This document shows positions 50,601-60,267 of a stretch of DNA of 64,000 nucleotides, in pieces. Below the pieces are notes generated by a model that had not been told where the DNA came from, did not search any database, and worked only from the letters and a program-made list of their open reading frames with translations. Positions within the stretch are counted from its first letter, which is position 1, and every line of letters starts with the position of its first letter. This stretch comes from Metabacillus idriensis. Its GTDB lineage: Bacteria; Bacillota; Bacilli; Bacillales; Bacillaceae. Position numbers and translations under genes: made by a program. The DNA lies in contig NZ_WKKF01000002.1 of assembly GCF_009674765.1 (NCBI RefSeq), forward strand, positions 372,001-436,000, written 5' to 3'.

Positions 50601-51141
50601 TTGGAAATTGACGAGTGAGCGATCTTAGACACAGCTGAAAAAGTACTTCGCCGTTTTGGCACTCAAAAAGCAACAGTAGCCGATGTGGCAAGAGAGTTAA
50701 ATGTCAGTCACGGTACAGTTTATCGTCACTTTTCAAGCAAAGAAGCCTTAAGAAGAGCTGTTGCTGAACGATGGCTGCACCGTGTCTCATCAGCGCTTGC
50801 AGAGATTCCGCATCAATCTTCAAGCGCTGCAGAAAGGCTTCATACATGGTTCCAGACCCTTATGACGATCAAGCATACAAAAACATTAGAGGATCCGGAA
50901 TTATTTAACGGAACTTGCAGAAGAAGCAGTAGATATAGTGCAAGCCCATGTGGAGGAGCTTGTAAAACAAATAGCTGAAATTGTTGAAGATGGAATCAGT
51001 CTGAATGAATTTAAAGCAGGGGATGCACGTGGCCTTGCCTCTGCGATCTTCGTGTCGACTGCAAAATTTCATCATCCATTTCACGCAAAAGAGTGGGAAA
51101 CGCCGCGGATCAACGAAGAGTTTGAATCGGTATGGGAGTGA
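50601..51141 (+). pseudogene. TetR family regulator, disrupted
   Basis: The remains of a TetR regulator divergent from the oxidoreductase. The sequence reads MEIDE-stop-AILDTAEKVLRRFGTQKATVADVARELNVSHGTVYRHFSSKEAL, with the TGA at 50616-50618 breaking the N-terminus. After DPELF (near 50906) the reading frame must shift to continue LTELAEEAVDIVQAHVEELVKQ to the end at 51141. Two lesions make a functional protein unlikely. A sequencing error could explain one but hardly both. Confidence 0.83.
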
Positions 51142-51171
51142 TCCTCTCAGGCATCGCAGAAAAATAAAAAC

Positions 51172-51206
51172 GAAAAGCCGGTTCCCATAGAGAGCCGGCT
51201 TTGTTT
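51172..51206. terminator. Intrinsic terminator between TetR relic and ABC genes
   Basis: AAAGCCGGTTC and GAGCCGGCTTT pair around CCATAGA, followed by T-rich sequence on the plus strand and preceded by A-rich sequence, so it can serve both sides. Confidence 0.83.
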
Positions 51207-51904
51207 TATTTATTATGAACCAATTCCCGATTCTGCTGCACATAAAAACTGCCCTTCGAAAGCTTTACTGTCACATCTGAGATCGTTGCGATGTTTTGAT
51301 CATGTGTGACAACAATGATGCATTTATCTTCCTTATGGGCCAGATCCTGAAAGAGCCGGACAATGTCTTTCGCTGTGTCCTCATCTAAATTCCCCGTTGG
51401 CTCGTCTGCAATAATTAAATCAGACTTGCAGGAAAGTGCCCGGGCGATGGAAACTCGCTGCTGCTGCCCGCCGCTTAAGGTCAGGACTTTTTGCCGCGCC
51501 TGTTTTTCAGAAATGCCAACCTTCTCAAGCATCTGCAAAGCAAATTCTTTTTTGTTTGGCTGGGCTGATCCCGTGATCTCCATAGCCGTCGTTACGTTTT
51601 GAAGGGCTGTCATATACGGCAGCAGGTTATAGGATTGAAAAACGATCGATACGTATTTGTTGCGGAAGTTGGCAAGGCCGATTTTCTTAATGTTTTTGCC
51701 TTCATATAAGACGGAGCCTTCTTTCGCAACATCTAGTGCGCTTGCGAGTGCCAGAAAGGTTGTTTTTCCTGATCCGGATGGACCGACGATGGTATAGAAG
51801 CTTCCTTTGTTAAAGCCAATGGAAATGTCGTTCAAAATCACATGCTTTTTATTTTCATGATGGTACCAGTAGCTGACGTTTTCAAATTGCAGCAGATTTG
51901 TCAT
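51206..51904 (-). CDS. MacB/LolD-type ABC transporter ATPase
   Basis: A 232-residue ATPase: Walker A GPSGSGKTT, Q-loop VFQSYNLLP, signature LSGGQQQRVSIAR, Walker B LIIADEPTGNLDE and H-loop VTHDQN. It pairs with the permease gene immediately upstream on the same strand (13 bases between them). This branch of ATPases drives mechanotransmission for peptide resistance or lipoprotein/antibiotic handling rather than import. The start follows AGGAGGAAACACCC. Confidence 0.92.
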   Translation of the reverse strand: MTNLLQFENVSYWYHHENKKHVILNDISIGFNKGSFYTIVGPSGSGKTTFLALASALDVAKEGSVLYEGKNIKKIGLANFRNKYVSIVFQSYNLLPYMTALQNVTTAMEITGSAQPNKKEFALQMLEKVGISEKQARQKVLTLSGGQQQRVSIARALSCKSDLIIADEPTGNLDEDTAKDIVRLFQDLAHKEDKCIIVVTHDQNIATISDVTVKLSKGSFYVQQNRELVHNK

Positions 51905-51917
51905 GGGTGTTTCCTCC

Positions 51918-53372
51918 TTAGTCTTGTTTCGTTAAGATGGTTTTCGGCTGAAGTCTTAAAACAGATAAAGCTGGGATTAGCGCTGAAATAATGGCGATTA
52001 ACAGCCCGATGCCAAAGAGGATGCCTAAGTCCTTGCCGGTCACTTCAATTTGAAGCTCATCAATCGGATCTGCCTCTGCTGCAGACTGCTGCATGCCAAG
52101 GGGTCCGCCCATTCCCATGCCGCCTCCAAATGAAGCTGGGTTCGATGCGGTTTCTTCTGTCTGAGTAAGCTCCTGGGAAAGCAGCTGATCCCCGAATTGT
52201 TTTGCCACGGCTTGGCCGGAAAGAGATGATACGCCAAGAGCCAGGACAGCGACGATTAAGATTTCAAACAGGAATTGTCCGACGAGCTTCCACTTCTTTT
52301 CCCCAATCGCAAGCAGGACGCCCATTTCGTATTTACGTTCACGAATAGACATCATGATAATGAGCCCTAAAATAACGGCTCCGGCGATCGTTACCAAATA
52401 CACGACATTTTTTGAAAAAGAAGCCACATTGTTAATTGGCCCGATCATTTGCTGGTACGTCTGATCGTCCGCATCCAATTTGAACGTTTCAAAATCGATG
52501 CTGCTGTTTTTTTTTGCCTCATCTATGAAGCTCTCGATTTTCTCAGGGTCATTCATGTAATAAACGGCCTGATCAATGGTTCCTTCGTAATCTGCTCCCT
52601 TAAGAGCGGAGGCTGCTGTATAAGGAACATAAAGCAGGTTGTATGGATTCATAGCTGTGACGTTTCTTCCGCCCAGATCTGTGCCCGCAGAGACCGTTTC
52701 GTAGATGCCTACAATCTCAAGCTCTAAAGATGTCTCTTCATCAGCTGTTGATTGCACAGTGACCTTATCGCCGACTGCCAGCTCATTGTCTTTTGCGAGT
52801 GTTTTTTCTATGACTGTTACATTTTTCTCTAAATCTTCATCTGTCAGGTGACGGCCTTCTACTACAGTAGATTCGCTGTTTAAGAAGGCCTGGACAGAAT
52901 CTGTAAACATAACACCCTGAAGCGTAATATCTGCTGCAGACATAGGTCCGCCGCCCATGCCGCGGCCTGGAGAACCTTCTTCTGTTTCTGCCGTATCAGT
53001 GGATTCATTTTCGATCGGCTCGAAGTTCGCTGCTGTTCCGAAAGTAGAGGATAAGAAATTATAGCCTTTTACTTGAGAGTAGGAAGTTAGTTCTTCAGCT
53101 GATTTTTCCGGTATGGGAACAGACTGAAAACGGACTCTTTCGCCTTCTGTGCTTTGGCTGCGCTGCTGTTCCATTAATTTTTCCATATCAACATTCAGAG
53201 TCACTTCGCCTCCGAGAGATTCTCTCGCAAGCAAGCTTGATTTTTCAGCAGCTGACTGAATCGAGAGCCCTGATAGAACAAACACGCAAATGACAGTAAA
53301 AATAAAGACTTGGAGCAGGCTTTTTCCTGCACGTGCTTTGACACTTAAAAAACCGCGTTTTATAAAATTCAT
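51918..53372 (-). CDS. FtsX-like ABC transporter permease
   Basis: A 484-residue MacB-type permease. One N-terminal membrane segment (LLQVFIFTVICVFVLSGLSI) is followed by a large extracellular MacB_PCD-like domain (about residues 45-320) with a Gly/Met-rich patch (GRGMGGGPMSAADITL), then three C-terminal segments with an inserted loop between the second and third (GGGMGMGGPLGMQQ). A two-component system reads away from it on the other strand, 190 bases apart. By analogy with BceAB- and YvrNO-like systems, an envelope-stress or antimicrobial-peptide role is plausible; no membrane-fusion protein gene is present. Confidence 0.86.
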   Translation of the reverse strand: MNFIKRGFLSVKARAGKSLLQVFIFTVICVFVLSGLSIQSAAEKSSLLARESLGGEVTLNVDMEKLMEQQRSQSTEGERVRFQSVPIPEKSAEELTSYSQVKGYNFLSSTFGTAANFEPIENESTDTAETEEGSPGRGMGGGPMSAADITLQGVMFTDSVQAFLNSESTVVEGRHLTDEDLEKNVTVIEKTLAKDNELAVGDKVTVQSTADEETSLELEIVGIYETVSAGTDLGGRNVTAMNPYNLLYVPYTAASALKGADYEGTIDQAVYYMNDPEKIESFIDEAKKNSSIDFETFKLDADDQTYQQMIGPINNVASFSKNVVYLVTIAGAVILGLIIMMSIRERKYEMGVLLAIGEKKWKLVGQFLFEILIVAVLALGVSSLSGQAVAKQFGDQLLSQELTQTEETASNPASFGGGMGMGGPLGMQQSAAEADPIDELQIEVTGKDLGILFGIGLLIAIISALIPALSVLRLQPKTILTKQD

Positions 53373-53561
53373 TTTGTTTCTCCTTTGTATTAGACTTAGT
53401 ACAACTTCCTTGCTTTTACAGAATAGGTGACAGAAATGAACAAACTATGTCCAAACTATTTCTTAACCTTTAAAAAACAGGGAACAATTTAGAAAACTGT
53501 TGCGAAACGGTGAAATTCACTTTACTTTGAAAAGAAAGTCATATTTTTGGATGGTGCAAAT

Positions 53562-54266
53562 ATGAAGGTTTTAGTAATAGAAGATAATCAGAGTGTCAGT
53601 GCGATGCTTGAAATGTTTTTTTCAAAAGAAGGCATTCAGGGTGATTTTATAAATGATGGACTTGAAGGCTACAATGCATATAAGCGGGAAGAATGGGACG
53701 TGCTGATTATCGATTGGATGCTGCCGGGGATGGACGGGGTTACACTTTGCAGAAAAATCAGGGAAGAGGGTAGCTCGGTTCCGATCATAATGCTGACAGC
53801 AAAGGACAGCGAGTCTGATCAGGTGCTTGGTTTAGAGATGGGAGCGGATGATTATGTAACGAAGCCTTTCAGCCCGCTTGCTCTTATGGCGCGTATTAAA
53901 GCGGTATCCCGCAGGCACTCCGTTTCGCATGCGCCTAAAAAAGAGACAGGCAGTCTTGAAACCGCTTATTTCAAAATCAGCAAGCAGACACGGGAAGTCT
54001 TGCTTGAAAATAATAGAGTCGAAAACTTAACGCCTAAAGAATTTGATCTCCTTTATTATTTTGCAGAGCACCCGCGTCAGGTTTTTACGCGCGAACAGCT
54101 GCTTGAGCGTGTTTGGGGCTATCAGTTTTACGGAGATGAACGGACGGTTGATGTTCATATTAAACGATTGCGGGCAAAGCTGGGCTCGCAAACAAGGCCC
54201 TTTTTCCATACGGTATGGGGAGTGGGCTATAAATTCGATGAAACGGTAGATCCGAATGAGAATTAA
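53562..54266 (+). CDS. OmpR/PhoB family response regulator
   Basis: A 234-residue regulator: the receiver domain (MKVLVIEDNQSVSAMLEMFF, phospho-acceptor Asp in LIIDWMLPGMDG, Lys in DYVTKPFSP) is joined to an OmpR-type winged helix (LTPKEFDLLYYFAEHPRQVFTREQLLERVWGYQFYGDERTVDVHIKRLRAKLG). The ATG at 53562 follows GGATGGTGCAAAT. The kinase gene overlaps its end by 11 bases. The divergent ABC transporter is its likely target. Confidence 0.93.
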   Translation: MKVLVIEDNQSVSAMLEMFFSKEGIQGDFINDGLEGYNAYKREEWDVLIIDWMLPGMDGVTLCRKIREEGSSVPIIMLTAKDSESDQVLGLEMGADDYVTKPFSPLALMARIKAVSRRHSVSHAPKKETGSLETAYFKISKQTREVLLENNRVENLTPKEFDLLYYFAEHPRQVFTREQLLERVWGYQFYGDERTVDVHIKRLRAKLGSQTRPFFHTVWGVGYKFDETVDPNEN

Positions 54267-55668
54267 GTATATTTATCAGCTGTTTTTAAGTCATATCAGC
54301 ATTCTGATTATCGCTTTTATGATTTTAAGTCTTGTTGTAGCCCAATATGCGGAATCCTTTGTTTATGAAAACAAAGTGGAAGAGCTTGAGCAGTATGGCA
54401 ACAGAATATTAACAGACGTGAAAAATAACAGGGGCGAGCGGGCTCTGAGAGAGTATGAGCACGTGCTCAGTGCGAGAGGCATTCGATTTAGTCTTTTTGA
54501 CGATAAAGGAATGATCTTTTACCCTTATGCAGGCAACGCTCCAAGGTTTCAGCCGACAGAAGAAGAATGGCAGAATCTGAAGGCAGGCGAGAGAATCGTT
54601 GTAAAACATGAGATCAAGCGTTTTGACCAGGAGGTTTCTTTAGTTGCCCTTCCGTATCTTGAGAACGGCAATCTCTCCGGCGGGATTCTGCTGGTTTCGC
54701 CAATTAAAGGATCCAGAGAAACAATCAGCGAAATTAACCGCTATCTTCTCTATACCATTTTAATCTCTTTATCCATTTCGCTTTTATTAAGCTGGTTTCT
54801 CTCAAACGTTCATGTGAAAAGGATTCAGCGGATCCGGAATGCGACCTCAATGATTGCGGAAGGGAAATATGATATTTCGGTGCCATCGTCCAATATTGAT
54901 GAAATTGGCGAGCTTGCGAACGATTTTAATAATATGGCAGAGCAGCTTAAGCAATCCAATCAGGAAATCGAAAGTTTAGAGAATAGAAGAAGAAAGTTTA
55001 TGGCGGATGTCTCTCATGAATTAAGAACACCGCTCACGACGATCAGCGGCGTGATTGAAGGGCTTAAAAACAACATGATTGAAGAGACTGAAAAAGAAAA
55101 AGGCATTCAGCTTGTCAGTCAGGAAGCAAAACGCCTCATCAGACTTGTAAATGAAAACCTTGATTATGAAAAAATCCGTTCCAATCAGGTGAAGCTATTT
55201 AAAGAAGAAATTCAGCTGAAAGAAGCTTTTGAAATCATTAAAGAACATTTATTTTTTCAGGCAGAAGAAAAACAGGTGGAATTGAAGATTGATGGAAATG
55301 AAGAAATAACGGTTTATGCTGACTATGACCGCCTCATTCAAATCTTAATCAATATAACGAAAAACAGTATTCAATTTACAGAGAGCGGGACCGTTTGGCT
55401 GCGCGGAAAAAAGGGGTATAAGGAAACAATTATTGAAATTGAAGACACAGGAATCGGAATGGATCCCAAAGAGGTTGAATCAATTTGGCAGCGTTTTTAC
55501 AAAGCAGATATGTCCAGAACCGGCCATCAATTTGGCGAATTCGGCCTGGGATTATCGATTGTCAAACAGCTTGTTCACCTTCACCTGGGAGAAATTGAGA
55601 TTGACAGCCAAAAGGATCAAGGCACCAAATTCATTCTGAAATTTCCTGATAAGAAAAATGATTTCTGA
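54256..55668 (+). CDS. Membrane sensor histidine kinase
   Basis: A 470-residue kinase: first membrane segment at about residues 9-30, an extracellular sensor domain to about 160, a second membrane segment to about 184, a HAMP linker, the phospho-acceptor His254 in ADVSHELRTPLTTISG, and an ATPase domain with NITKNSIQFTESG, IEDTGIGMDP and GEFGLGLSIVKQLV. It is translationally coupled to the response regulator. The signal is unknown; the adjacent ABC transporter suggests envelope stress. A MITE begins three bases after the stop. Confidence 0.93.
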   Translation: MRIKYIYQLFLSHISILIIAFMILSLVVAQYAESFVYENKVEELEQYGNRILTDVKNNRGERALREYEHVLSARGIRFSLFDDKGMIFYPYAGNAPRFQPTEEEWQNLKAGERIVVKHEIKRFDQEVSLVALPYLENGNLSGGILLVSPIKGSRETISEINRYLLYTILISLSISLLLSWFLSNVHVKRIQRIRNATSMIAEGKYDISVPSSNIDEIGELANDFNNMAEQLKQSNQEIESLENRRRKFMADVSHELRTPLTTISGVIEGLKNNMIEETEKEKGIQLVSQEAKRLIRLVNENLDYEKIRSNQVKLFKEEIQLKEAFEIIKEHLFFQAEEKQVELKIDGNEEITVYADYDRLIQILINITKNSIQFTESGTVWLRGKKGYKETIIEIEDTGIGMDPKEVESIWQRFYKADMSRTGHQFGEFGLGLSIVKQLVHLHLGEIEIDSQKDQGTKFILKFPDKKNDF

Positions 55669-55670
55669 TT

Positions 55671-55890
55671 GGTTCTTTTCGTAAACTTTGTTGTTTTAGG
55701 ACTAAATGTTTAAAACCTAAAGTGGATTGTAGCGGAAGGCACTTGACTCCTTCGGGAAAATAGAGGGAAATGGGAGACCCCGCAGGCAAGCCGAGGAGGC
55801 TCCCACCCTCCCCGCGGAAAGCAAGTGACTGGAGCGGAAAGAAACGTTCAACATTAACCATGAAAAACAACAATCTTTGTTAATAGTTTA
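55671..55890. mobile_element. MITE A, copy 6, decayed ends
   Basis: The left end GGTTCTTTTCGTAAACTTTG and interior (GAAGGCACTTGACTCCTTCG, GGGAGACCCCGCAGGCAAGC, CCGCGGAAAGCAAGTGACTG) match the family; the right end is CAACAATCTTTGTTAATAGT. No 8-bp duplication is seen, so this copy is older. It lies three bases behind the histidine kinase stop. Confidence 0.78.
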
Positions 55891-55944
55891 GACATAAATT
55901 CCTGATACACTATGTGAAAACAAATTTATAAGGAGGAAAAAAAC

Positions 55945-56031
55945 ATGAAAAAGAAGGATACAGCATTTATTATTATCGGCGCAGTCGTGATGGCTGCAGT
56001 GAATGTGCTCTTTTTTACAGCGCCGGTATAA
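55945..56031 (+). CDS. 28-residue single-span membrane peptide
   Basis: ATG at 55945 follows a perfect AAGGAGGAAAAAAAC ribosome site. The product starts MKKKDTAFIIIGAVVMAAVN and ends VLFFTAPV, three lysines followed by one hydrophobic helix. It looks like a small membrane protein; I recognise no family. It stands alone between the MITE and prfC. The ribosome site and charge pattern argue for a real gene, but the length makes this uncertain. Confidence 0.55.
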   Translation: MKKKDTAFIIIGAVVMAAVNVLFFTAPV

Positions 56032-56117
56032 AGCAGGAGAAAGTTCAGAGTGAAATTGTTCTATTGCTCCAAATGTGATATATTTCAAACGAAGTAAACT
56101 TTGTGAGGGTAATGTAA

Positions 56118-57707
56118 ATGAACATAGATAATGAAATATCAAAGAGACGGACTTTCGCCATCATCTCCCATCCGGATGCGGGAAAGACGACACTAACAGA
56201 GAAATTATTATATTTCGGCAAAGTCATCCGTGAAGCAGGTACGGTTAAAGGGAAGAAGACCGGCAAATTTGCGGCTTCCGACTGGATGGAAATTGAAAAA
56301 AAGCGCGGAATCTCCGTTACATCAAGTGTCATGAGCTTTCCATACCATGATTTCCACGTAAACATTCTGGACACTCCTGGACATGAAGATTTCAGTGAAG
56401 ACACATACCGCACGCTTACAGCAGTAGACAGCGTAGTGATGATCATCGACTCTACAAAAGGGGTCGAGCCTCAGACGATCAAGCTTTTCAAAGTCTGCCG
56501 CATGAGAGGCATCCCTATCTTTACATTTATTAATAAGCTTGACCGTGAAGGAAAAGATCCGCTTGAACTGCTTTCTGAGATTGAGGAAGTACTTGGCATT
56601 GAATCTTATCCAATGAACTGGCCGATCGGCATGGGTAAGCGTTTCCTGGGCATTATCGACCGCGAACAGCATACCGTCGTACAGTTTAAAGGAAACGAGC
56701 AGGAAGAAATCATCCCTTCAGATGAAGTAGATGCAAGTGAGATTGGCAGCCATCCTACTTATTTGGAAACAAAGGATGAAATGGAGCTGCTTGAGGAAGC
56801 TGGCAATCAGTTCGACGCTGAGCGTGTTAAGCGCGGAGAATTAACACCTGTCTTCTTCGGAAGTGCGCTTGCGAACTTTGGTGTAAAATCATTTTTTGAT
56901 GTGTTTTTACAATATGCCGTTCCTCCGCAGCCGCGAAGAACAAACCATGGCTTCATTGCTCCTGAGACAGAAGATTTCTCAGGCTATATCTTTAAGATTC
57001 AAGCCAATATGAATCCTGCCCACCGCGACCGCATCGCGTTTCTGCGCGTGTGTTCCGGACGATTTGAGCGCGGCATGAGCGTGCAGCTGAGCAGAACGAA
57101 TAAAACGCTTAAGCTGAATCAGACGCAGGTGTTTATGGCAAAAGACAGAGAGACAGTTGATGAAGCATTCGCAGGCGACATCATCGGAATCTATGATCCG
57201 AACGTTTATCAAATTGGCGATACCTTAACAGTTGGAAAAGAAGGCTATCATTATGATGAGCTTCCTCAGTTCCCGCCGGAGATGTTCAAAAAAGTACGCG
57301 TGAAAAACGTCATGAAAGCGAAGCAGTTCCGTAAAGGAATTGACCAGCTTGTACAAGAGGGCGCCATTCAGTATTTCCGTCAGGATTCAACGGACGACAT
57401 CATTCTCGGCGCTGTCGGACAGCTTCAGTACGAGGTATTTGAATACCGGATGAGAGCTGAGTACAACGTAGAAATCGAATTTGTTCCTATGGGCGACCGC
57501 ATTCCAAGATGGATCGGCAATGAAAAATTCGAAAAGCGCTTCTTTGATTCAAGAAGCCTGCTTGTACGCGACCGCAATGATCACTATGCAGTCCTCTTTG
57601 AAAATGATTTTACCTTCAGACATTTTAAAGAAAATCATAAAGAGATTGAATTGATCGATCTTCTGCAGGAAAACGACTATCAAAGCTTTTCTGCATCAGA
57701 GAAGTAA
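56118..57707 (+). CDS. prfC: Peptide chain release factor 3
   Basis: A 529-residue GTPase, exactly the E. coli RF3 length. G motifs are [15 protein letters not shown] (G1), the effector region with [31 protein letters not shown] (G3) and INKLDREG (G4); later translation-factor domains follow, with [24 protein letters not shown]3 removes RF1/RF2 from the ribosome after termination. B. subtilis has no RF3, so this gene is an accessory trait here. The start follows GAGGGTAATGTAA. It may be cotranscribed with csbA. Confidence 0.95.
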   Translation: MNIDNEISKRRTFAIISHPDAGKTTLTEKLLYFGKVIREAGTVKGKKTGKFAASDWMEIEKKRGISVTSSVMSFPYHDFHVNILDTPGHEDFSEDTYRTLTAVDSVVMIIDSTKGVEPQTIKLFKVCRMRGIPIFTFINKLDREGKDPLELLSEIEEVLGIESYPMNWPIGMGKRFLGIIDREQHTVVQFKGNEQEEIIPSDEVDASEIGSHPTYLETKDEMELLEEAGNQFDAERVKRGELTPVFFGSALANFGVKSFFDVFLQYAVPPQPRRTNHGFIAPETEDFSGYIFKIQANMNPAHRDRIAFLRVCSGRFERGMSVQLSRTNKTLKLNQTQVFMAKDRETVDEAFAGDIIGIYDPNVYQIGDTLTVGKEGYHYDELPQFPPEMFKKVRVKNVMKAKQFRKGIDQLVQEGAIQYFRQDSTDDIILGAVGQLQYEVFEYRMRAEYNVEIEFVPMGDRIPRWIGNEKFEKRFFDSRSLLVRDRNDHYAVLFENDFTFRHFKENHKEIELIDLLQENDYQSFSASEK

Positions 57708-57722
57708 GCAGGAGCTGATTCC

Positions 57723-57962
57723 ATGTTACTAAAAGCCGTTTTGGCCCTGACTCTGCCTTTTATTATTTTGACCTTGTTTGCCAGGGTCTCATATAACCAC
57801 TACGTAGCGACTGTCCTGACCATTGCACTTTTAGCTGCAGCATATACAAAAGGCTATATGGATTCATGGATCATCATTGTTTTAGATGTGATATCCGTTG
57901 CGGCCGGATTTTTGTATGCGGCAAAAATGGCACGGCGAACAAGACGCGAAAAAACGAATTGA
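57723..57962 (+). CDS. csbA: CsbA family membrane protein
   Basis: A 79-residue small membrane protein with three hydrophobic segments (LALTLPFIILTLFARV, VATVLTIALLAAAYTKGY, WIIIVLDVISVAAGFLYAA) and a basic C-terminus (KMARRTRREKTN). Size, topology and position directly before uvrB match B. subtilis CsbA, which is controlled by sigma-B there. Its function is unknown. It starts 15 bases after prfC, following AGCAGGAGCTGATTCC. Confidence 0.88.
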   Translation: MLLKAVLALTLPFIILTLFARVSYNHYVATVLTIALLAAAYTKGYMDSWIIIVLDVISVAAGFLYAAKMARRTRREKTN

Positions 57963-57966
57963 GGCT

Positions 57967-58002
57967 TGAACCTGTTCCCTTTGGGAGCGGGTTTTTTTGT
58001 TT
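57967..58002 (+). terminator. Intrinsic terminator after csbA
   Basis: AACCTGTTCCC and GGGAGCGGGTT pair around TTT, followed by TTTTTTG. The remaining bases up to 58190 hold no supported gene. Confidence 0.83.
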
Positions 58003-58192
58003 TGCAGCGGACCCAGTGTCACTGATGGATCAGTCTAAAATGGACTTTTATCCGTTTTCATGTTTTCACTGCCTGGCTGCTGCCGGTTTACCATCCCTCC
58101 GAAAAAGGTATTGAAAAAGATAAGTCAGGCATTTAAATAGCAAAATCAGGCGATAATGATAGAATCAAATACAAAATGTCGAACGAAACATA

Positions 58193-58206
58193 CGAACTAT
58201 AGTTCG
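58193..58206 (+). promoter_or_regulatory. LexA (SOS) box of uvrBA
   Basis: CGAACTATAGTTCG is a perfect palindrome of the Gram-positive SOS-box form CGAAC-N4-GTTCG, 73 bases before the uvrB start. The uvrBA operon is a known LexA target in B. subtilis. Confidence 0.93.
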
Positions 58207-58278
58207 TATTTTTAGTCATTTTTCACTCGTTTATGGTAAAATATGAATACTGATTACATATGAATGGAGGTCCTCCTG

Positions 58279-60261
58279 TTGAGCGATCGTTTTGATTTAG
58301 TCTCGAATTATAAGCCAGAGGGCGACCAGCCTCAGGCTATAAAACAGCTCGTCCAGGGCATTAAAGAAGGAAAGAAGCATCAGACGCTTCTTGGCGCTAC
58401 AGGTACAGGGAAGACGTTTACCGTTTCAAACGTCATCCAGGAAATAAACAAACCGACGCTGATTATTGCTCATAATAAAACATTGGCGGGACAATTATAC
58501 AGCGAATTTAAAGAGTTCTTTCCAAACAACGCAGTCGAATACTTCGTCAGCTACTATGATTATTATCAGCCGGAGGCCTATGTGCCGCAGACTGATACAT
58601 TCATAGAAAAAGACGCAAGCATCAATGATGAAATCGATAAGCTCAGACACTCCGCAACAGCCTCGCTGTTTGAGCGGAAGGACGTCATTATCATCGCGAG
58701 TGTATCGTGCATTTACGGCTTGGGGTCGCCTGAAGAATACCGTGACCTGGTCGTTTCTCTCCGCACGGGGATGGAGATTGAACGCAATCAGCTGCTCAGA
58801 AAACTTGTTGATGTACAGTATGAAAGAAATGATATTGATTTTAAACGCGGGACCTTCAGAGTGCGCGGAGATGTTGTGGAAATTTTCCCGGCTTCAAGAG
58901 ACGAGCAGTGCGTCAGAGTTGAATTTTTCGGCGATGAAATCGACCGGATCAGAGAAGTTGATGCATTAACGGGCGAAATCAAAGGAGACCGCGAACATAT
59001 CTCCATTTTCCCTGCATCCCACTTCGTAACCCGCGAGGAAAAGCTGAAGGTTGCAATAACGAATATCGAGCAGGAGCTTGATGAACGGCTGAAAGAGCTT
59101 CATGAGAACGGCAAGCTGCTAGAAGCTCAGCGGCTCGAACAGCGTACCCGCTATGATCTTGAAATGATGCGGGAAATGGGCTTTTGTTCCGGGATTGAAA
59201 ACTACTCAAGACACCTGACGCTTCGCCCTGCAGGTTCCACTCCTTATACATTGCTTGATTTCTTCCCGGAAGATTTCATGATTGTCGTGGATGAATCCCA
59301 CGTGACCATTCCTCAGATCAGGGGGATGTTCAATGGCGACCAGGCAAGAAAACAGGTGCTCGTTGACCACGGGTTCCGCCTGCCATCAGCAAAAGACAAC
59401 CGTCCGCTTCAATTTGACGAGTTTGAAAAACATATCAATAACATCCTGTTTGTATCGGCTACACCAGGCCCATATGAGCTTGATCATACACCTGAAATGG
59501 TTCAGCAGATCATCCGCCCGACGGGACTTCTTGATCCGACGATTGATGTAAGGCCGATTCAGGGTCAAATTGATGATCTGATCGGAGAAATTCAGGCAAG
59601 AACAGAACGCAATGAGCGTGTACTTATCACAACACTGACGAAGAAAATGTCCGAGGATCTGACTGATTATCTGAAGGATATAGGCATCAAGGTGAACTAC
59701 CTGCATTCGGAAATCAAAACTTTAGAACGGATTGAAATCATCCGCGAGCTGCGGCTTGGGAAGTATGACGTTCTGGTCGGAATCAACCTTCTAAGAGAAG
59801 GTCTCGATATTCCTGAGGTGTCCTTAGTAGCCATTTTGGATGCGGATAAGGAAGGCTTCCTGAGATCTGAGCGATCGCTGATTCAGACGATCGGACGTGC
59901 AGCCCGGAATTCAAACGGACACGTTATTATGTATGCCGATAAAGTGACGAAATCAATGGAAATTGCCCTGAACGAAACGAAACGCCGCCGCGAAACGCAG
60001 GAGGCTTTTAATAAAAAGCACGGCATTGAGCCAAAAACGATACAGAAAAAAATTCGCGAAACGATTCGCGCTGTTATTGCACCGGAGGATGGGGAAGAAT
60101 TGGGTGCACAAGTTCCAAAGCTCGGCAAGCTGACGAAGAAAGAGCGCGAAAAGGTTATCGAACAAATGGAAGCAGAGATGAAAGAGGCTGCAAAAGGCTT
60201 GAACTTCGAGCGTGCAGCTGAGCTTCGCGATCTGATTCTAGAGCTAAAAGCGGAAGGATGA
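58279..60261 (+). CDS. uvrB: Excinuclease ABC subunit B
   Basis: A 660-residue UvrB. Helicase motifs: [12 protein letters not shown] (Walker A), the beta-hairpin region [33 protein letters not shown] (Walker B), [27 protein letters not shown] and QTIGRAARN; a C-terminal UVR domain ([36 protein letters not shown]). It verifies damage delivered by UvrA and recruits UvrC. The TTG at 58279 lies eight bases after GGAGG; the ATG at 58264 is upstream of that site. Confidence 0.97.
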   Translation: MSDRFDLVSNYKPEGDQPQAIKQLVQGIKEGKKHQTLLGATGTGKTFTVSNVIQEINKPTLIIAHNKTLAGQLYSEFKEFFPNNAVEYFVSYYDYYQPEAYVPQTDTFIEKDASINDEIDKLRHSATASLFERKDVIIIASVSCIYGLGSPEEYRDLVVSLRTGMEIERNQLLRKLVDVQYERNDIDFKRGTFRVRGDVVEIFPASRDEQCVRVEFFGDEIDRIREVDALTGEIKGDREHISIFPASHFVTREEKLKVAITNIEQELDERLKELHENGKLLEAQRLEQRTRYDLEMMREMGFCSGIENYSRHLTLRPAGSTPYTLLDFFPEDFMIVVDESHVTIPQIRGMFNGDQARKQVLVDHGFRLPSAKDNRPLQFDEFEKHINNILFVSATPGPYELDHTPEMVQQIIRPTGLLDPTIDVRPIQGQIDDLIGEIQARTERNERVLITTLTKKMSEDLTDYLKDIGIKVNYLHSEIKTLERIEIIRELRLGKYDVLVGINLLREGLDIPEVSLVAILDADKEGFLRSERSLIQTIGRAARNSNGHVIMYADKVTKSMEIALNETKRRRETQEAFNKKHGIEPKTIQKKIRETIRAVIAPEDGEELGAQVPKLGKLTKKEREKVIEQMEAEMKEAAKGLNFERAAELRDLILELKAEG

Positions 60262-60267
60262 AACTAG

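Noticed and set aside
50685-50978. Functional 97-residue TetR protein
   Set aside because: It lacks the first DNA-binding helix and ends in out-of-frame sequence. It is better explained as part of a broken full-length gene.
57866-58114. 82-residue open frame after csbA
   Set aside because: It overlaps csbA in another frame and crosses the terminator, with no ribosome site.
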